This document shows, piece by piece, positions 31,318-42,912 of a stretch of DNA of 64,000 nucleotides. The notes beneath the pieces were generated by a model. The model was given only the letters and a program-made list of their open reading frames with translations, made no database searches and was not told where the DNA came from. Made by a program: the position numbers and the translations under genes. The stretch comes from Parelaphostrongylus tenuis (taxonomy: Eukaryota > Nematoda > Chromadorea > Rhabditida > Metastrongylidae): contig JAHQIW010007353.1 in the NCBI GenBank assembly GCA_019055375.1, positions 1 to 64,000 of the forward strand, written 5' to 3'. Position 1 is the stretch's first letter, and each line of letters opens with the position of its first letter.

Positions 31318-34300
31318 TTATATGCGGGCTTGCATACCACCATTAATACCAATTGTTTCTCCGGATATGTAACTCGCTTCGTCTGATACCTGAATTAGAA
31401 CAAAGTAAGTTCACATAATTCCGTGGTAGTTATCCAAAAAAATTAAACCTCTGCTGAAAAATTGGTGCTTCCCAAGTTCCTAAAGATATGGAAAATTCTG
31501 GGAAAAGATATTCTTTTTTTTCGAATCCAAAGATGGCACCCGTCAACAAGTAGCTCATCGACAGAGGAAATCTTACTATAATCCAAAAGAGTATCAAAAA
31601 CTACTTCTTCAAGAAAGGAGGGCACTATCGGATGGAGTTGCAGAAAAGCGACTTGTAAAAGAAAGAACTGAACGGACGTAGAAGATGTCGAAATTTATAT
31701 AAATAGCTTTTTTCTTACGAAAAGGATATTAACGAGATTTCCGCCATAAGACACATAAGGTAAAATTCCTCACTTTTTGATTAGAGTGACAGGACGTTTC
31801 TGTTCAAAAGCAAAAGGAAAGAGAGTTTACTGTCAAGTCATGGAAAGAGTGATTATTAACACAACATTCGTAAGGGAACCAAGTCTTTGCAGCAAGAGTA
31901 CAACTTACCAGAAATGCCACAACATCGGCACACTCATCAGCTTCGCCTAGCCGATTTAGCGGGATCGATCTCAACCAGTTTTCGTGATCAACTTCATTGA
32001 TATATAACGCTCGACTGAAATCCGTTCGTATGATTCCTGTAATGGTAAACGTATGACAGACATAACTCCTACAGCGTTAAACGTATGATGGAAATAATTT
32101 CTATGACGGTAAACGGATGAGAATAGCTTCAGAAGCAAAAGGATACGAATAGTTAACACTATGAAATGGCGGTGTAAAGGAAAAACTGCAGGAACTAATG
32201 ATGATTTTGAGCTTCAAAGATAGTACTTTACAACACAATCAACATTATCAGAGATATCACAAAGAAGAAAGTCAGGAAGAAGATGAAGCCATTTACAAAA
32301 TAGCTGAAACTCATCGAACTCATCGAAAACAAAGTCTAACTTCGGCGTGCTCGATTACGAATCACGCAGAAAAACAAGAATATAGGTGGTTCAACCAGTT
32401 TTCGCTGCAACATTTTAACCCATCTAAAAAGACCGAGTAGTGATTTGCAAAAGACTTAAGTTCTATCGCGAGTGTATATCTGCGCGAAATTACTCACGTA
32501 ACCTGTGAACAACCCTACTGAACACACCAGCAGACAAGAACGAACGGAGATATCGAATTAAGGAGGGTTTTCAAGCGTCGATGAAATTCCAAATAATGAG
32601 GATCACGCAAATCAAACGCAACATACAATGAAATGTCTCAAAAACTCGATCGATACGATCTCATGAGGAAGTTAGAAGCAGCAGTATATGGCAAAAAGAA
32701 ATGTACAATCAGTATCTATCGGCTGACCTGGAGCGATAGCGTTCACTCGAATGTTTCGTCTAGCAAGCGATTGGCTCAGAGCCTTATTAAGACCAATGAG
32801 GGTACTCTTCATTATGGAATAAGCACCAAGTCCATCCATAGGCACATATCCAGCAACCGAAGAAACCAGGACAATATTACCATGACCACTGGCTTCCAAG
32901 TAAGGGACTGCTTCTTGTGATAGCTGGAGGGAAGACTGTACCTGTAATGAGTACGTTTTCACTCTTATACACGGAAAAATATTGAGATAAAACAGACTAC
33001 ACATATCATTCGCACTGATTTCACAAGTTGGCTGTACTTGAATGACTAAACTTTCCCACTGACTAATAACATTGCAATTACCAGATCGATACCTTATATC
33101 ACAAAACATGTGGCAGCAGACCAACAGCCCCGGTAGAGCAGTGGTTAACACGTGGATCATGAAAGGGTGAAACAAGGGTCCAACCCTCCTCCCGCCCCTG
33201 AGGTCTCAAAGTTGTGCTTATCTCTGAACACTCAAATACTGAATACCATAGCGTCGCTTGAAAGTAACAACAAAAAACGTTCAATGAAGAATGAAGCTTT
33301 CGTTGGTAGTCAAACGCGGAGGCCATGATGGAATCCCTTTGGAAAATGATGTCCCCACGGCTTTCAAAGTATACTGATTTCTTGTGGGTGAAAGAAGACT
33401 CATAGTCCACTATATTAGGCCGTTCCACAAGTTTTGGCAGCAGAGCAATTAATACCAAATTTATTAACAAGAAGTAATCAAGACTGCATGTTTTAGTACC
33501 GGTCAGCCATGCATTTTTTCGAATATTTTAGTATACAACTTGCCTATATTTTCTTCAAAATGGAGCTGTCGTGGGAACAAATTCGCTTACTAATGCACGA
33601 ATGGCGTGTAGGGGAAAATGCTAGTGAAGCTTGCAAGATTTATGGAGCTTCCTGTGGATGGCCCGAATGCGACTGATTTTCCAGACTGCTCTTTCCAGCT
33701 TTGAACTTCGCGAATCACTTCCTAGTTGTCCATTGCGACCATATCATCGCCCCAAGCTCTACTAATCCTGTGCGCCGCTTCACTAGCAATTTTTCTTACG
33801 CTTCATTCGAGCATGAGTAGCAAGTGAATTTGTTCCAACGACAGCTCCATATCACGAAAATATAGGCGAGCTGATTATCGACATGTTCGCAAAAAATGCG
33901 CAACTGAACGATACCAAAATCAAGCAATTCCAATAGATTCTGGTGAGGAAATTTCGTGTTTACTGCTTAGATGCAAAACTTATGGAACGACTTGATATTA
34001 TTATTTTTTGTCCAAGAGATGGAAGGCCGTTCATTTTAGTCTTTTAATAACTATGATAAATGGAAGTAAACAGGAAAATGAAGCATGAAAACATAGAAAG
34101 AGAGAGAATAGAAGCGAAGGAATAAGAATAGAAGTGATAACAGAACACAAAAAGACAGCGAGCACGGTCACCCTCTGTGCCCCTAAGCGAACATGGTCTA
34201 ACAATTTCAACTGAGATTCCTATAGACTCCCGTTTTGAAACGAATAAAGCACATATCTCATCTCGTTCCTTGACTCCAAAACATTCTACGAGTAACCAAT

Positions 34301-36775
34301 TCCCATAGTCCAGCCACTTCACTTTGTCCGCAGATACACTGTTGATAATAGAAAACACATCCATCACAGTTGACTTTAGATTATTCACAAGAATATTTGG
34401 ACTCGTTAAACGCATAAAATAAAGGATAAGAATAAAGATCACTAAACCTACATTAATATTGAGCATTTTGTCCCATTGTGAGTCAGAAATGCTCATGAGA
34501 TCTCCGAAATGAGGATTGACAGCTGCGTTCGAGACGAGAATGTCAAGTTTACCAAACCTAAAGCTGTCACTTTACACCGTAAAAACACTGCCAAGTAAGA
34601 TAAAATACATCTAATAATGCTGAGTAATATGCAAAACATTCGATCCGCAGAATTTGAACCCGCGCTTTAACCATGCCGAGGGCGCGGCATGAGTGAAACC
34701 TGGTTCGACTCCCGCCTGGTCAAAGATTTCAAATAATACTCAACATTTTCAAATGGTAGGTGAAGCTGAATTTGTATCACTAGAATAGAGAAAGAAAATA
34801 ACATCAGAAAAAGATAAAGGCATCAGGTTTAGACATTTTAGCAGAAAGACGAGAACGGAACAAAAGTATATCCGTGCAAACATACCGCTCAATAGCAAAG
34901 TCGATCAGCTTCTTGCGATCTTCTTTGATACCAACGTGTGCGGTGACTCCTGAAGCATTGATACCCTCCAATCTTAGGGCTTCAACAGCTTCCTGAAATA
35001 TAGTTTAACCCACTTGAGTCGGATATCTTTGAAGGCCCACCTTGCCAGGAAACGACTGTTTCACTAGAGAGAAATGCAGCAAAATGTAAAAGCTTTTCAG
35101 TTTACAACGCAAATGCTGACATAGGATGCTGAACATTCATCCATGAACTAATCTTTTTAGACTTCTACGCTTTAGAGAAAACTCAATCGGGAATCATTTT
35201 ACTTGACCACTTTTAGCAGTGTTATGATGTCTCAATAAACCCAATGAACCCGGAAAGAGTAAGATCTGGGTTCGAATCCTAGCTGACGCAAACGTTTTTG
35301 CACACCACTCTACATCATTGGGTTTAGATAAAACTGACAAAATATGACAGATAGTTCTCTCTCTCTTGTTTAATAATAACATCGGCACTGTTCAGTGATT
35401 CCTAGCTTTTTTTTGTAGGCCAAACATGTAATTCTATAACAACTTATTCCGACACCTGATGTTTCGGTGGTTTCTGCATTTTCAGAGCCTGAAAAAACAA
35501 GGGTTGATGCCTGTAGCCCACTCAGTCAGAAATCTCCCATTACTTTATTTCTTGTAGAAGTAGAGGAGGTGTCAGGCTGACTGTGTTATGAGATATCTGA
35601 ATTTTCCAAGTAGATGGCGAAATCGCAGAAACATTAGGTGTCGAAAGAAGTTGTATTGTAAAATCTTACTTATAGCTTGCAAAAAAGTCAGGGATCTTCA
35701 AGATACAAAGGCTTTTTTGTGTTCAAAAAGAAAACAGAAGTAAACAATGATGTATCTGCAAAATCGCGAAAGGTAGCACAAGGCTTCTCGGATTTGCAAA
35801 TGTTTCAAAAAGAACATAAGGAAAGATGAAAAAGAGGAAATAATAACGAATGATGAGGCAGTTCCTCCGATGATATATAGAGCAAAAAAAAAATGCAAAA
35901 AAAGACGATACCTCGACATTTTTTGACTTTCTGCTGCTAACAACAACAGAGGCACCGTCGGCTCCTAGTCGCTTCGCTATAGCATATCCGATACCCTGAA
36001 AAGCAGCTGAGCAGACTCTCGGCAACAGCTCAGAAGAACGTCACAACGCAATCTTGCTACGAGATGAGAGTGAATAAAGAGCTCTATTCCAAAAGTAGTG
36101 GTAGCGGTTCCTTCTGAATTACAAGAGAACAAATAAAAAACCGACCTCATTCACTGGAGAGCAACTTTTCATATAAGTGCTAGTAACCACTCGAAAGCTG
36201 AGGTTTCTTGCTACAGCCCCACGTCGCCGGTTTTTCCAAACTCCCTTTCGTAACGCTGTGATCTCCACATCAAACTATGTCGCAGATGCGCATATTTCTT
36301 AGAGTAGAATCAGAAACGAATATGCTATCGAATAATCACAATTAGTTAAAGAAAAAGCTCCGTACGGCGAGAAATATGCGCGTCTCCAAAGCAAGAAATC
36401 TCCCTCGATAACAACGTCAAGAAAGGCTTTCCCGAAAAAACGGCGATGTGAGGCTGTAATCAGAAGTCTCAGCTTTCGAACGGTTGCTTAGACTCCTATT
36501 AAAAGTTCCGCTCCAGCGAATGAGAACGGTTTGTCATTTGTTCCCTCATAATCATAAAGAAGCGCGGTAGCTAAACTGGGAGCGCTCCTAGCAAACTGGT
36601 TATCATCCTTTGCCGGAAAATACCAGACGCAGGCTCAAGTCCTGTCCGAGATTCAGAGCTTTTCATAACACTCAAGATAACTGGATATTATGAACTGCTA
36701 GTCATTTACCTTAGTTGAAGCCGAAACAACAGCTACCCGATCTGTGAGCAATTTTTTCGTCATATGGGCTGCCAT
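31318..36775 (-). CDS. DHRS4: DHRS4-type dehydrogenase/reductase (SDR family)
   Basis: Seven exons on the minus strand: 36,710-36,775; 35,912-35,995; 34,886-34,992; 34,452-34,557; 32,728-32,941; 31,909-32,036; 31,318-31,389. All have GT-AG borders and matching phases, 777 bases in total, 258 residues. This is the normal length for DHRS4, an NADPH-dependent carbonyl/retinal reductase of peroxisomes. Seen in sequence: the cofactor glycine motif SASTKGIG (residues about 19-26), [10 protein letters not shown], the catalytic Ser in VLVSSVAGY, the YSIMK (YxxxK) pair, and [10 protein letters not shown]. The protein ends GGMQARI, where family members usually end in SRL or a similar peroxisomal signal. 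The start at 36,775 lies one base behind an ATTTTCCAG acceptor. Introns hold repeats, and the longest is 1.5 kb. Confidence 0.95.
33127..33215 (+). repeat. tRNA-like fragment in DHRS4 intron
   Basis: CCCCGGTAGAGCAGTGGTTA is A-box-like. GGGTCCAACCCTCC is a weak B box. The sequence cannot form a full cloverleaf and is treated as a SINE remnant. Confidence 0.35.
33415..33990. mobile_element. Palindromic mariner-derived element in DHRS4 intron
   Basis: Ends GGCCGTTCCACAAGTTTTGG and CAAAACTTATGGAACGACTT are inverted. The left arm has an ATG at 33,560 and encodes about 40 residues beginning [20 protein letters not shown], with ASEACKIYG after it: the DNA-binding N-terminus of a mariner transposase. 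The right arm carries the same start on the minus strand (ATGGAGCTGTCGTTGGAAC). The DDE catalytic part is absent. Confidence 0.7.
34620..34755. repeat. SINE-B, partly self-complementary
   Basis: GATCCGCAGAATTTGAACCC on the minus strand and CCTGGTTCGACTCCCGCC on the plus strand are two opposed B boxes with the common tail AATACTCAACATTTTC. It looks like two short copies head to head. It lies in a DHRS4 intron. Confidence 0.45.
35210..35335 (+). repeat. SINE-B tRNA-like copy
   Basis: CTGGGTTCGAATCCTAGCTG is a good B box and is followed by GACGCAAACGTTTTTGCAC and CACTCTACATCATTGGG, the family tail. It lies in a DHRS4 intron. Confidence 0.6.
35440..35630 (-). mobile_element. Solo Penelope-type terminal repeat
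   Basis: Minus strand: GGCTCTGAAAATGCAGAAAC, then CACCGAAACATCAGGTGTCG. This is the hammerhead-like motif of the terminal repeats at 21-22 kb with a changed core (CTGAAAA) and ATC in place of GTC. No coding part is nearby. Confidence 0.45.
36106..36563. mobile_element. Long-TIR MITE family M, copy 4 in DHRS4 intron 1
   Basis: Ends GGTTCCTTCTGAATTACAAG and ATAATCATAAAGAAGC. The flanking 8-mers GTGGTAGC and GCGGTAGC agree at 7 of 8 positions. It has inserted into a tRNA-like sequence (GCGGTAGCTAAACTGGGAGC). Confidence 0.8.
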
Positions 36776-36790
36776 TCTGGAAAATTTTGC
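36776..36790 (-). promoter_or_regulatory. Probable spliced-leader acceptor at DHRS4 start
   Basis: On the minus strand AAAATTTTCCAG stands one base before the initiating ATG. As at ACAD9, this suggests trans-splicing directly onto the coding exon. Confidence 0.5.
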
Positions 36791-36949
36791 TGAGATATAT
36801 TCATCAAGAACCACGAAAAAACACGTGAAAACCACCTATTACAATCCAGAAAAACTCAATAGGAAAGAGAAAATGGCACTTCATGAACAGAGAACGATTT
36901 GTAAAAAGGAAGAGGAATGATTGGTAGATGGCCACGAAGGCCACACAGA

Positions 36950-36995
36950 GAGAGGGAGGGAGAGAAAGTGAGAGAGAGGGAGAAAGAGACATGGA
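36950..36995. repeat. GA-rich simple repeat
   Basis: Imperfect (GAGA)n with GAGAGAGGGAGGGAGAGAAA and similar runs. Confidence 0.6.
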
Positions 36996-37253
36996 GACAG
37001 TTAGGGCAACGATCGTCCTCGTGACTGCTGACGTGAGAGACCAAACCTGTTCGTCATGGTTGATGAGCTACACCCGATCGACTGACCGACGGATCGAGTA
37101 ACGCCCCCCGAAAACCAGACAAATGAACTTTTTGTTGTCGCGTGATTGCTCAGCGGCTAAAGTGCTTCCGATTGGCAGCTGTCTGATGATCGATCAACCG
37201 GTCATAAGTGTGCGAGAATGATTGATTTTTTCCGCATAATTCTGTAGGACAGC

Positions 37254-37550
37254 GCATCTGGCGCAGTGGTTAGAGGTGCTCTGCGACGCACACAAGGTCT
37301 GATGCTTCGACCCCGCACCTATGGCTCACCAAGCCATCCATCCCTCGGGGTCAGTAAATTAGTATAAGCTTGGTCTCAGATTTGTCTAGGAGGATAAGCA
37401 GCACTGACTCGGTACAGCGGGAGAACACCGCAAGTTATTGTAAAGGCCAGATATGCCTTCAATCACCTTAAACGAAGTTAAAACTCGAAGATGAACGCAT
37501 GGCTAATCCCTCAGGGATTGATCAACGCCGAGAGGTTTATCCTTTTAATC
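37254..37550 (+). repeat. SINE-A, near full length
   Basis: A box TGGCGCAGTGGTTAGAGG. The B box is slightly decayed (GCTTCGACCCCGC). The body is colinear with the copy at 13,230. Confidence 0.8.
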
Positions 37551-37675
37551 TCTAGAAATCCGTTCTTGAAAAAGCGTCTTTCGGCTTGTTTTCGTTTCGA
37601 CGAATAGAGATAAATGACGAAGGTTTGAACAAGAACAAGATAACAGAGAACAAGACATAGGCGTTCAATCCAATG

Positions 37676-37775
37676 ATGTTGAGTGATGTGCAAAACTTTG
37701 ACGTAAGCTGGGACTCGAACTCGCATTTCACTCTTTCTGGGACGCTTGCTTAACCGATTGCACCACCGACTCCTG
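37676..37775 (-). repeat. SINE-B copy
   Basis: Minus strand: AGTCGGTGGTGCAATCGG as A box, GCGAGTTCGAGTCCCAGC as B box, then TTTGCACATCACTCAAC as tail. Confidence 0.6.
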
Positions 37776-37904
37776 TTTTTTTGCCACCACTACTTCTACG
37801 TTGCAACGTGTTTTTAGGCACTTCAGATGGAATCAGTGCGAAATCGGCATTGAACTAGACTTATTCGATGAGAAGCACCACGTTAGATATGACCTATAAA
37901 CGCT

Positions 37905-38965
37905 CCTACGGAGCAGTGGCTAGATGTGCCCTGCGACTCACACGCGTATGACGACGGTTCGGTTTCCCATCCGACTATCTTTGAGCCTTACATCCCTAGC
38001 GGTCGATAAATTTGTGCCAGACTTGTCTGGGAAGATGACTGCACTGAGTTGATGCATCGGCAGGCCAGCCCCAGGGGTCTATTCCATTATGAAGGGACAA
38101 ATGAAAAGCTAGCCTCATTCGCTCGCCAGGAACTTTTGAAAGGAGAGTTAGTAAACATTCGAAATCTGGGATTTCAAGTTACAGTCCCACGTTGCCGGTT
38201 TTTCAAAACAACCTTTCATAACGCTGTAGAATCCACACAAAACTATGTCTCAGACGAGCATATTTCTCACTCGAGAAAGCACTTTCTAAAGACCATTAGT
38301 AATCATTCGATAGAGTAATCGATGCTGATTCCAATGCTGTGCTTATATCCTGAAAAGACCGTTTATCTGCAATGCACCAGGTAAAACAATTTGAATTCGC
38401 ATGCGCGACGAAGTGGGTCTTTGGCCATTCACGTGCGCTGGGTGAGGCAATGATCGATCAATCTTGGACCGTTCTAACAACATCGCGTCAGCAGCACGTG
38501 ACTTAGCCAAAGACCCCCTTGATCGCACATGTGAATCGAACTTATTTTATCTGCTGTGTTGCAGAGAAACGGTCTTTCTCAGGAGAATAAGCATAGCGTT
38601 GGAATCAGCAACGATTACACTATCGAATGATTACTGATAGTCCCAAGAAAGAGCGCTGTCCGGCGAGAAATATGCGCGTTTGCAACACAAGAAATCTTCC
38701 TCTTTGTAACGGCGTCAAGAAAAGGCTTTTTCGAAAATCGGCGAGGTGGGTTGTAATCTGAAGTCTCAATTTTCGAATGGTCACTAACCGTACTATGAAA
38801 TGTTTCCTGTCAAGCGAATGAGGTCGGTTTTCATTTGTCCTATCATAATCGAATAGAACCCAGTAATTGTAAGGGCCAGTTATGCACTCAATCACCTCTG
38901 ACGATGCTTGATATGTTCGAATCCATGGCACATCCCTCAGGAATGCTGAGAGCTTTGTTCCTTTC
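37905..38965 (+). repeat. SINE-A split by a MITE
   Basis: The SINE head and body run 37,905-38,075 (GGAGCAGTGGCTAGATGTGC; GCACTGAGTTGATGCATCGG). They resume at about 38,857 with AGTAATTGTAAGGGCCAGTT and end near GGCACATCCCTCAGGAATGC. The gap is MITE M copy 5. Confidence 0.65.
38076..38856. mobile_element. Long-TIR MITE family M, copy 5, nested in SINE-A
   Basis: Left arm GGTCTATTCCATTATGAAGG and right arm CCTATCATAATCGAATAGAACC are inverted over about 300 bases each. The target duplication is not clear at this copy. It interrupts a SINE at a point where the other SINE copies are continuous. Confidence 0.7.
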
Positions 38966-39589
38966 ACTTCAATGCCTAGCAATTATCGAGATCAAGGGAG
39001 CAAAGACAGGAACGCAATCTGACAATTTCCTTTCTTTTTTGAGAAAAAAAAACCCTCACGTTGTAAAGAATGAGCGTAATTGGTCGCACTGATCGTCCTG
39101 ACATTCCACAAGGATGCCCTTTCTCATGTGCAAACAAAGTTCGCCGATGAAAGTCATCGTTATCGTCACAAGGACGACTACGAAGAAGCTCAAAACGATT
39201 TGAACCTCTCTTTCTCCTTTAATTTATGAGCTCGAAAGAGTCACACTATGGGGGAACTGCAGCTGATAAAGTTTCTAAGAGATCATAGTATCCATTTCTT
39301 GGTGACCTTTGAACTATGCTTCTCCTAATCAATCGATAGAGGTCTCTATCAGAAGAGATATTACGGCGGCTGCACTTTGGTCGCGGGAAACTACTTTTCA
39401 CATAGAATGATTGACCCTAAAATTCCATAGATAAGAGTGGTTCAATTTTTGCAAAAGACGGAGAGACACGCGCGCTTTTCGGTAATAAATTAATCGTTCG
39501 AGCTTTCTTAGTATTCTTCCATTAAGAATAAGAATAAATAAGAATTACTAAAAATTATATATAATTCCATTTTTTCTCGAGCGCTTCTA

Positions 39590-40000
39590 GCGGTGGTATG
39601 ATGTTGCCGATATACCCACTGATATGGAGTGATGCGCAAAACCGTTCGCGTCAAGCAGGACTCGAACCCCGCATCTCACTCTAGCCGGGAGCGCGTGCTC
39701 TAACCCGCTGCACTACCGACGCCCGTTTTGTCACCACTCTTTTCTACGCTATAACGCATCTATCTGTCAGCAACCAATGATGACTGGGTTCTACGTCGAT
39801 ACCGACTATCTAGGCCAAACCGTTGACGGTCGGTTGCTTAGAGACAGATGCGTTGCAGCGCAGAAAGATTGGTGAATAAATCGGGCGTCGAAAGTGCATC
39901 GAGTTAGAGCACACGCCTCCGGATAGAGTGAGGTGTGGGTTCGAGTCCCGACTGACGCAGAAGTTCTGCACGTCACTCTATTTCATCGAACAGTAAGAAT
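39590..40000. repeat. Two SINE-B copies forming a large inverted repeat
   Basis: 39,590-39,735 on the minus strand reads GTCGGTAGTGCAGCGGGTTA and GGGGTTCGAGTCCTGC. 39,885-39,985 on the plus strand reads GCATCGAGTTAGAGCACACG and GGGTTCGAGTCCCGAC. The inner flanks are inverted too (AACGCATCTATCTGTCAGCA against AGAGACAGATGCGTTGCAGC), leaving a loop of some 60 bases. Each A and B box is good. A 5-bp acceptor-like pair GCGTC/GACGC is visible, but a full tRNA fold is not. Confidence 0.6.
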
Positions 40001-40139
40001 TACGAAGATTACTAGTAAGTACTACTACCGAACACACACCACTATCTATGGAAATTTTAGGGTACAAAAATTAACAAAAATTAGTCGAAAAAATTAACAG
40101 AAATTAGATGATTGATCAACTTAACGCTATTTGAGCTGT

Positions 40140-40240
40140 GTTATAGTGTTATAACTACATCTTCAATAATATTGAGTGATATGCAAAACTTTAAGTTCGG
40201 ACGGGATTGAACCCGCGTCTCATAGTTTTTGAGATCTGAA
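40140..40240 (-). repeat. SINE-B fragment
   Basis: Minus strand: ACGCGGGTTCAATCCCGTCC, followed by the tail TTTTGCATATCACTCAATAT. Confidence 0.5.
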
Positions 40241-40504
40241 GTTTTTCCTATCACTCAAGACTGTTGGCTATGCGGTTACAAAAATCCTTTCTTTTCTCTT
40301 CAAACAATTTCACTGAGCGGTGATTTAGCTGCTAATTCACTAATATTTTTTATTTGCTATCGTAATATTGAGTCACGCCCAACGTCGCATGCAATCGTCA
40401 CTGATTGCGGAAAAAAGCCGAAAGACAGACAACACCTACTTAACACATTTCAACGGATTACAGCATTGCGATAAGGTAATGGATCAGATAGTAATTGAGG
40501 AATT

Positions 40505-41412
40505 TGTATGTTAGACGGCGACGAATCTAGAACCGAACTCATCCGCTGAACAAAAGATTTTCACAGGAGTGTTAGTAATCAATCGAAAGCTCAAATCTCT
40601 GGCTATAGATCCACGCCGCCACTTTTTTCGAAAAACCCTTTCATAATGCTGTAAAATTCAAAATAAAATTCCGTTCCACACTCGCCTTTCGCCTTCATTT
40701 TTACCACAAGTATAATTCGCTGGGAACCCGAAAAGCATATGGACGTGTAGAGGAAATCTCGTAGTATCTGAGTCAATCGTTTTATCTGGAGTTTCTTTCA
40801 AAGCGGAGAAAAGATTTCCCGGTGAATAGCCCAAGTTGCAACCCATTTGTCCACGCGTCAGGCCATCGACCGATCACCCCTGCCTCCCACCCACCTCTCC
40901 GTGAAAGAGCTGATAGACAGTGTCGTCGGAAATGTGGAATCCAGTCTTAATTTCCCTTCTAAACGGTCTTTTCAAAAAATAAGCCCAACGTTGGAATCAT
41001 TGGAGCTTCGACATCGAATGCTTACTAGTAGTCTATAGAAACAGCATCTACTTGGCCGGATGTATAGCACAAATATTTTCTTTCTCTTACAGCGCTATCA
41101 AAAGAGCTTTTCCAGAAAGCGGAACATTTTCTGATTCTTCGAGACTTGTGCTATCGAGGGAGTACTGCCTTTCTAAGGAGGGAGCTCTGTGCAGCGAAAT
41201 ACAAGCGAGTTAAGAGAAAAAATCACATGATTTTGTGAAACGTACTTTTCTTTCTGATTTTATAGCGTTATAAAAGAGTGTGTTGAAAAAATGGTCACGT
41301 GGGGCTGTAACCAGAGATTTAAGCTTTTAAATGGTTACTAACACTCCTATGAAAAGTTCCTCTTCAGCAAATGGAATCGGCTTTTCATTTGTCCTCCCAT
41401 AACCCGAATAGT
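40505..41412. mobile_element. Long-TIR MITE family M, copy 6
   Basis: The left arm is degraded at its tip but shows CACAGGAGTGTTAGTAATCA and TCAAATCTCTGGCTATAG. The right arm has AACACTCCTATGAAAAGTTC and ends in TTGTCCTCCCATAACCCGAA. The central part is unlike that of copies 1 and 3. Confidence 0.6.
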
Positions 41413-41754
41413 ACCGTAATTATAAAAGAGGACCACCGACCCAATGGTCCGAAATCACTAAAAGAAAAACCTAGAAAAAAGCAAGCGATAGGAAAGGATA
41501 GAAGTTCCAGTGGCCGACCATTCAAGTCACTCGACGACCAATCAATAGGACGAACGGGGTCACAGTAAGTATCAGCCCCGACAGAGCGATAGGGTTCGAG
41601 GCGTCTCCCACAATAATGCAGAGCCGAGTAATGACATGTACCTGGTGTAGTCACGGCCCCGCAGAAAATAGGCGTAACAGCGTCTAAGTGCTGAAGGAAA
41701 ACCAACCAGAGTCGGCTCACAGCGCGAAGATTATGCTGTCGTCGTACGCAGAGG

Positions 41755-42080
41755 ATGGATAGCGCAGTGGCTAGCGCTGCGGTTCATTGGGAAGCAGGGT
41801 GCTGGTTAGGTCTCTCCCCCATCCCCCTCCCCAACACTCTTGAAATCAGTCGACGAACGCCTTAGGAAGTGCCTTAGCCTTGGCTGGGCGAGCTACGAGA
41901 TCACAAGAGATTGTCCTCTGACAGAGAATCATAGAAAAGACGAAATCCTTAAGCAGCATCCAAAGGATCTCGTGAAATGTTGGGAAGACCTTTGAGGAGG
42001 ATGAATCAGAGGTGGAGAGCACGAATTGAATCGGATGCAGGAAGTGCCGAGATCACGGAACACACGTGTCGGTGGCTCTC
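41755..42080 (+). repeat. SINE-C, best head
   Basis: A box GGATAGCGCAGTGGCTAGCG and weak B box GCTGGTTAGGTCTCTCCCC. The body carries CTTAAGCAGCATCCAAAGG and CGTGAAATGTTGGGAAGACC, shared with the copy at 9.23 kb. Confidence 0.6.
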
Positions 42081-42311
42081 ATAAACAAGATTTGTCAGAA
42101 GATGAACTGCTATGTACTCTTTGTAACTCTGGACTTCGCACTTTCGACGTCATCGCGTCGCTTCCAAAGTGCAAATTGTGTTGTCGGTGCTTTCTTTTTT
42201 GTCGAATTCCATTGATACGAGCGATTCGAATGTCATGGAAGTGCAGAGTTTTCGACGGACAAGAGTTTATTTAGTCTTTATAATTACAAAAATTTACAAT
42301 ACACAAGAAAT

Positions 42312-42800
42312 AGATCCTTTCATTATTATGTGAGCCAACTTGTCATGTGGTCTGGTAAGGGCTCTTGTACAGCCCGAGACACGTGTTTCGTCCTTACAGA
42401 CTCGTCAGACAAGTTGGCTCAAATAATGATGAAAGGATCTATTGAAATTTGAGCATGGTCTAAACAAAGCACCCGAAATAAAGGTATAATTAAGATAAAA
42501 GTACCAGCAAAAGAGCAATAGAGTGCGCAACACTCTGTGTTAGGTGAAAATTTCACTTGACATAGAGTGTAAAACGTTCGTCTTCGATGACACTCTATAA
42601 GGAGTGTAAGGCTCCCGAGAGAACTGACTATAAAAAGATCGAAAGACGACGGGTTCTGCCCGACGAGTCTGTAAGGACGAAACACGTGTATCGAGCTGTA
42701 CAAGAGCCCTTACCAGACAACATGACAAGTTGGCTCAAATAATAATGAAAGGATCTATTGAAATTTGAGCATGGTCTAAACAAAGCACTCGAAATTGAAA
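42312..42800 (+). mobile_element. Hammerhead retroelement locus R3
   Basis: 42,312-42,407 is a minus-strand piece. At 42,408 it flips to a plus-strand copy that runs for more than one unit: GACAAGTTGGCTCAAATAAT occurs at 42,408 and again at 42,724, 316 bases apart. The middle has AACACTCTGTGTTAGGTGAA and GACATAGAGTGTAAAACGTT, matching locus R1. The plus-strand ribozyme at 42,650-42,710 has lost four bases of its core (CCCGACGAG instead of CCCGGCTGACGAG). The minus-strand one keeps the core and GTC but has lost its stem I partner. Both are predicted inactive. Confidence 0.8.
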
Positions 42801-42912
42801 TAATTGCAAACAAAGCTACACAAAGAAAAAAATTAGAGAAGAGGAAGCAATATAAATGTGAGTCCTAAACGGCGACATAAAATACTTATCGATAATAGCT
42901 TGACCCTTATGG

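Noticed and set aside
39590..39985. Functional tRNA genes at the SINE-B heads
   Set aside because: Good A and B boxes, but no complete cloverleaf with a 7-bp acceptor stem, and the same heads recur with different bodies and tails as repeats.
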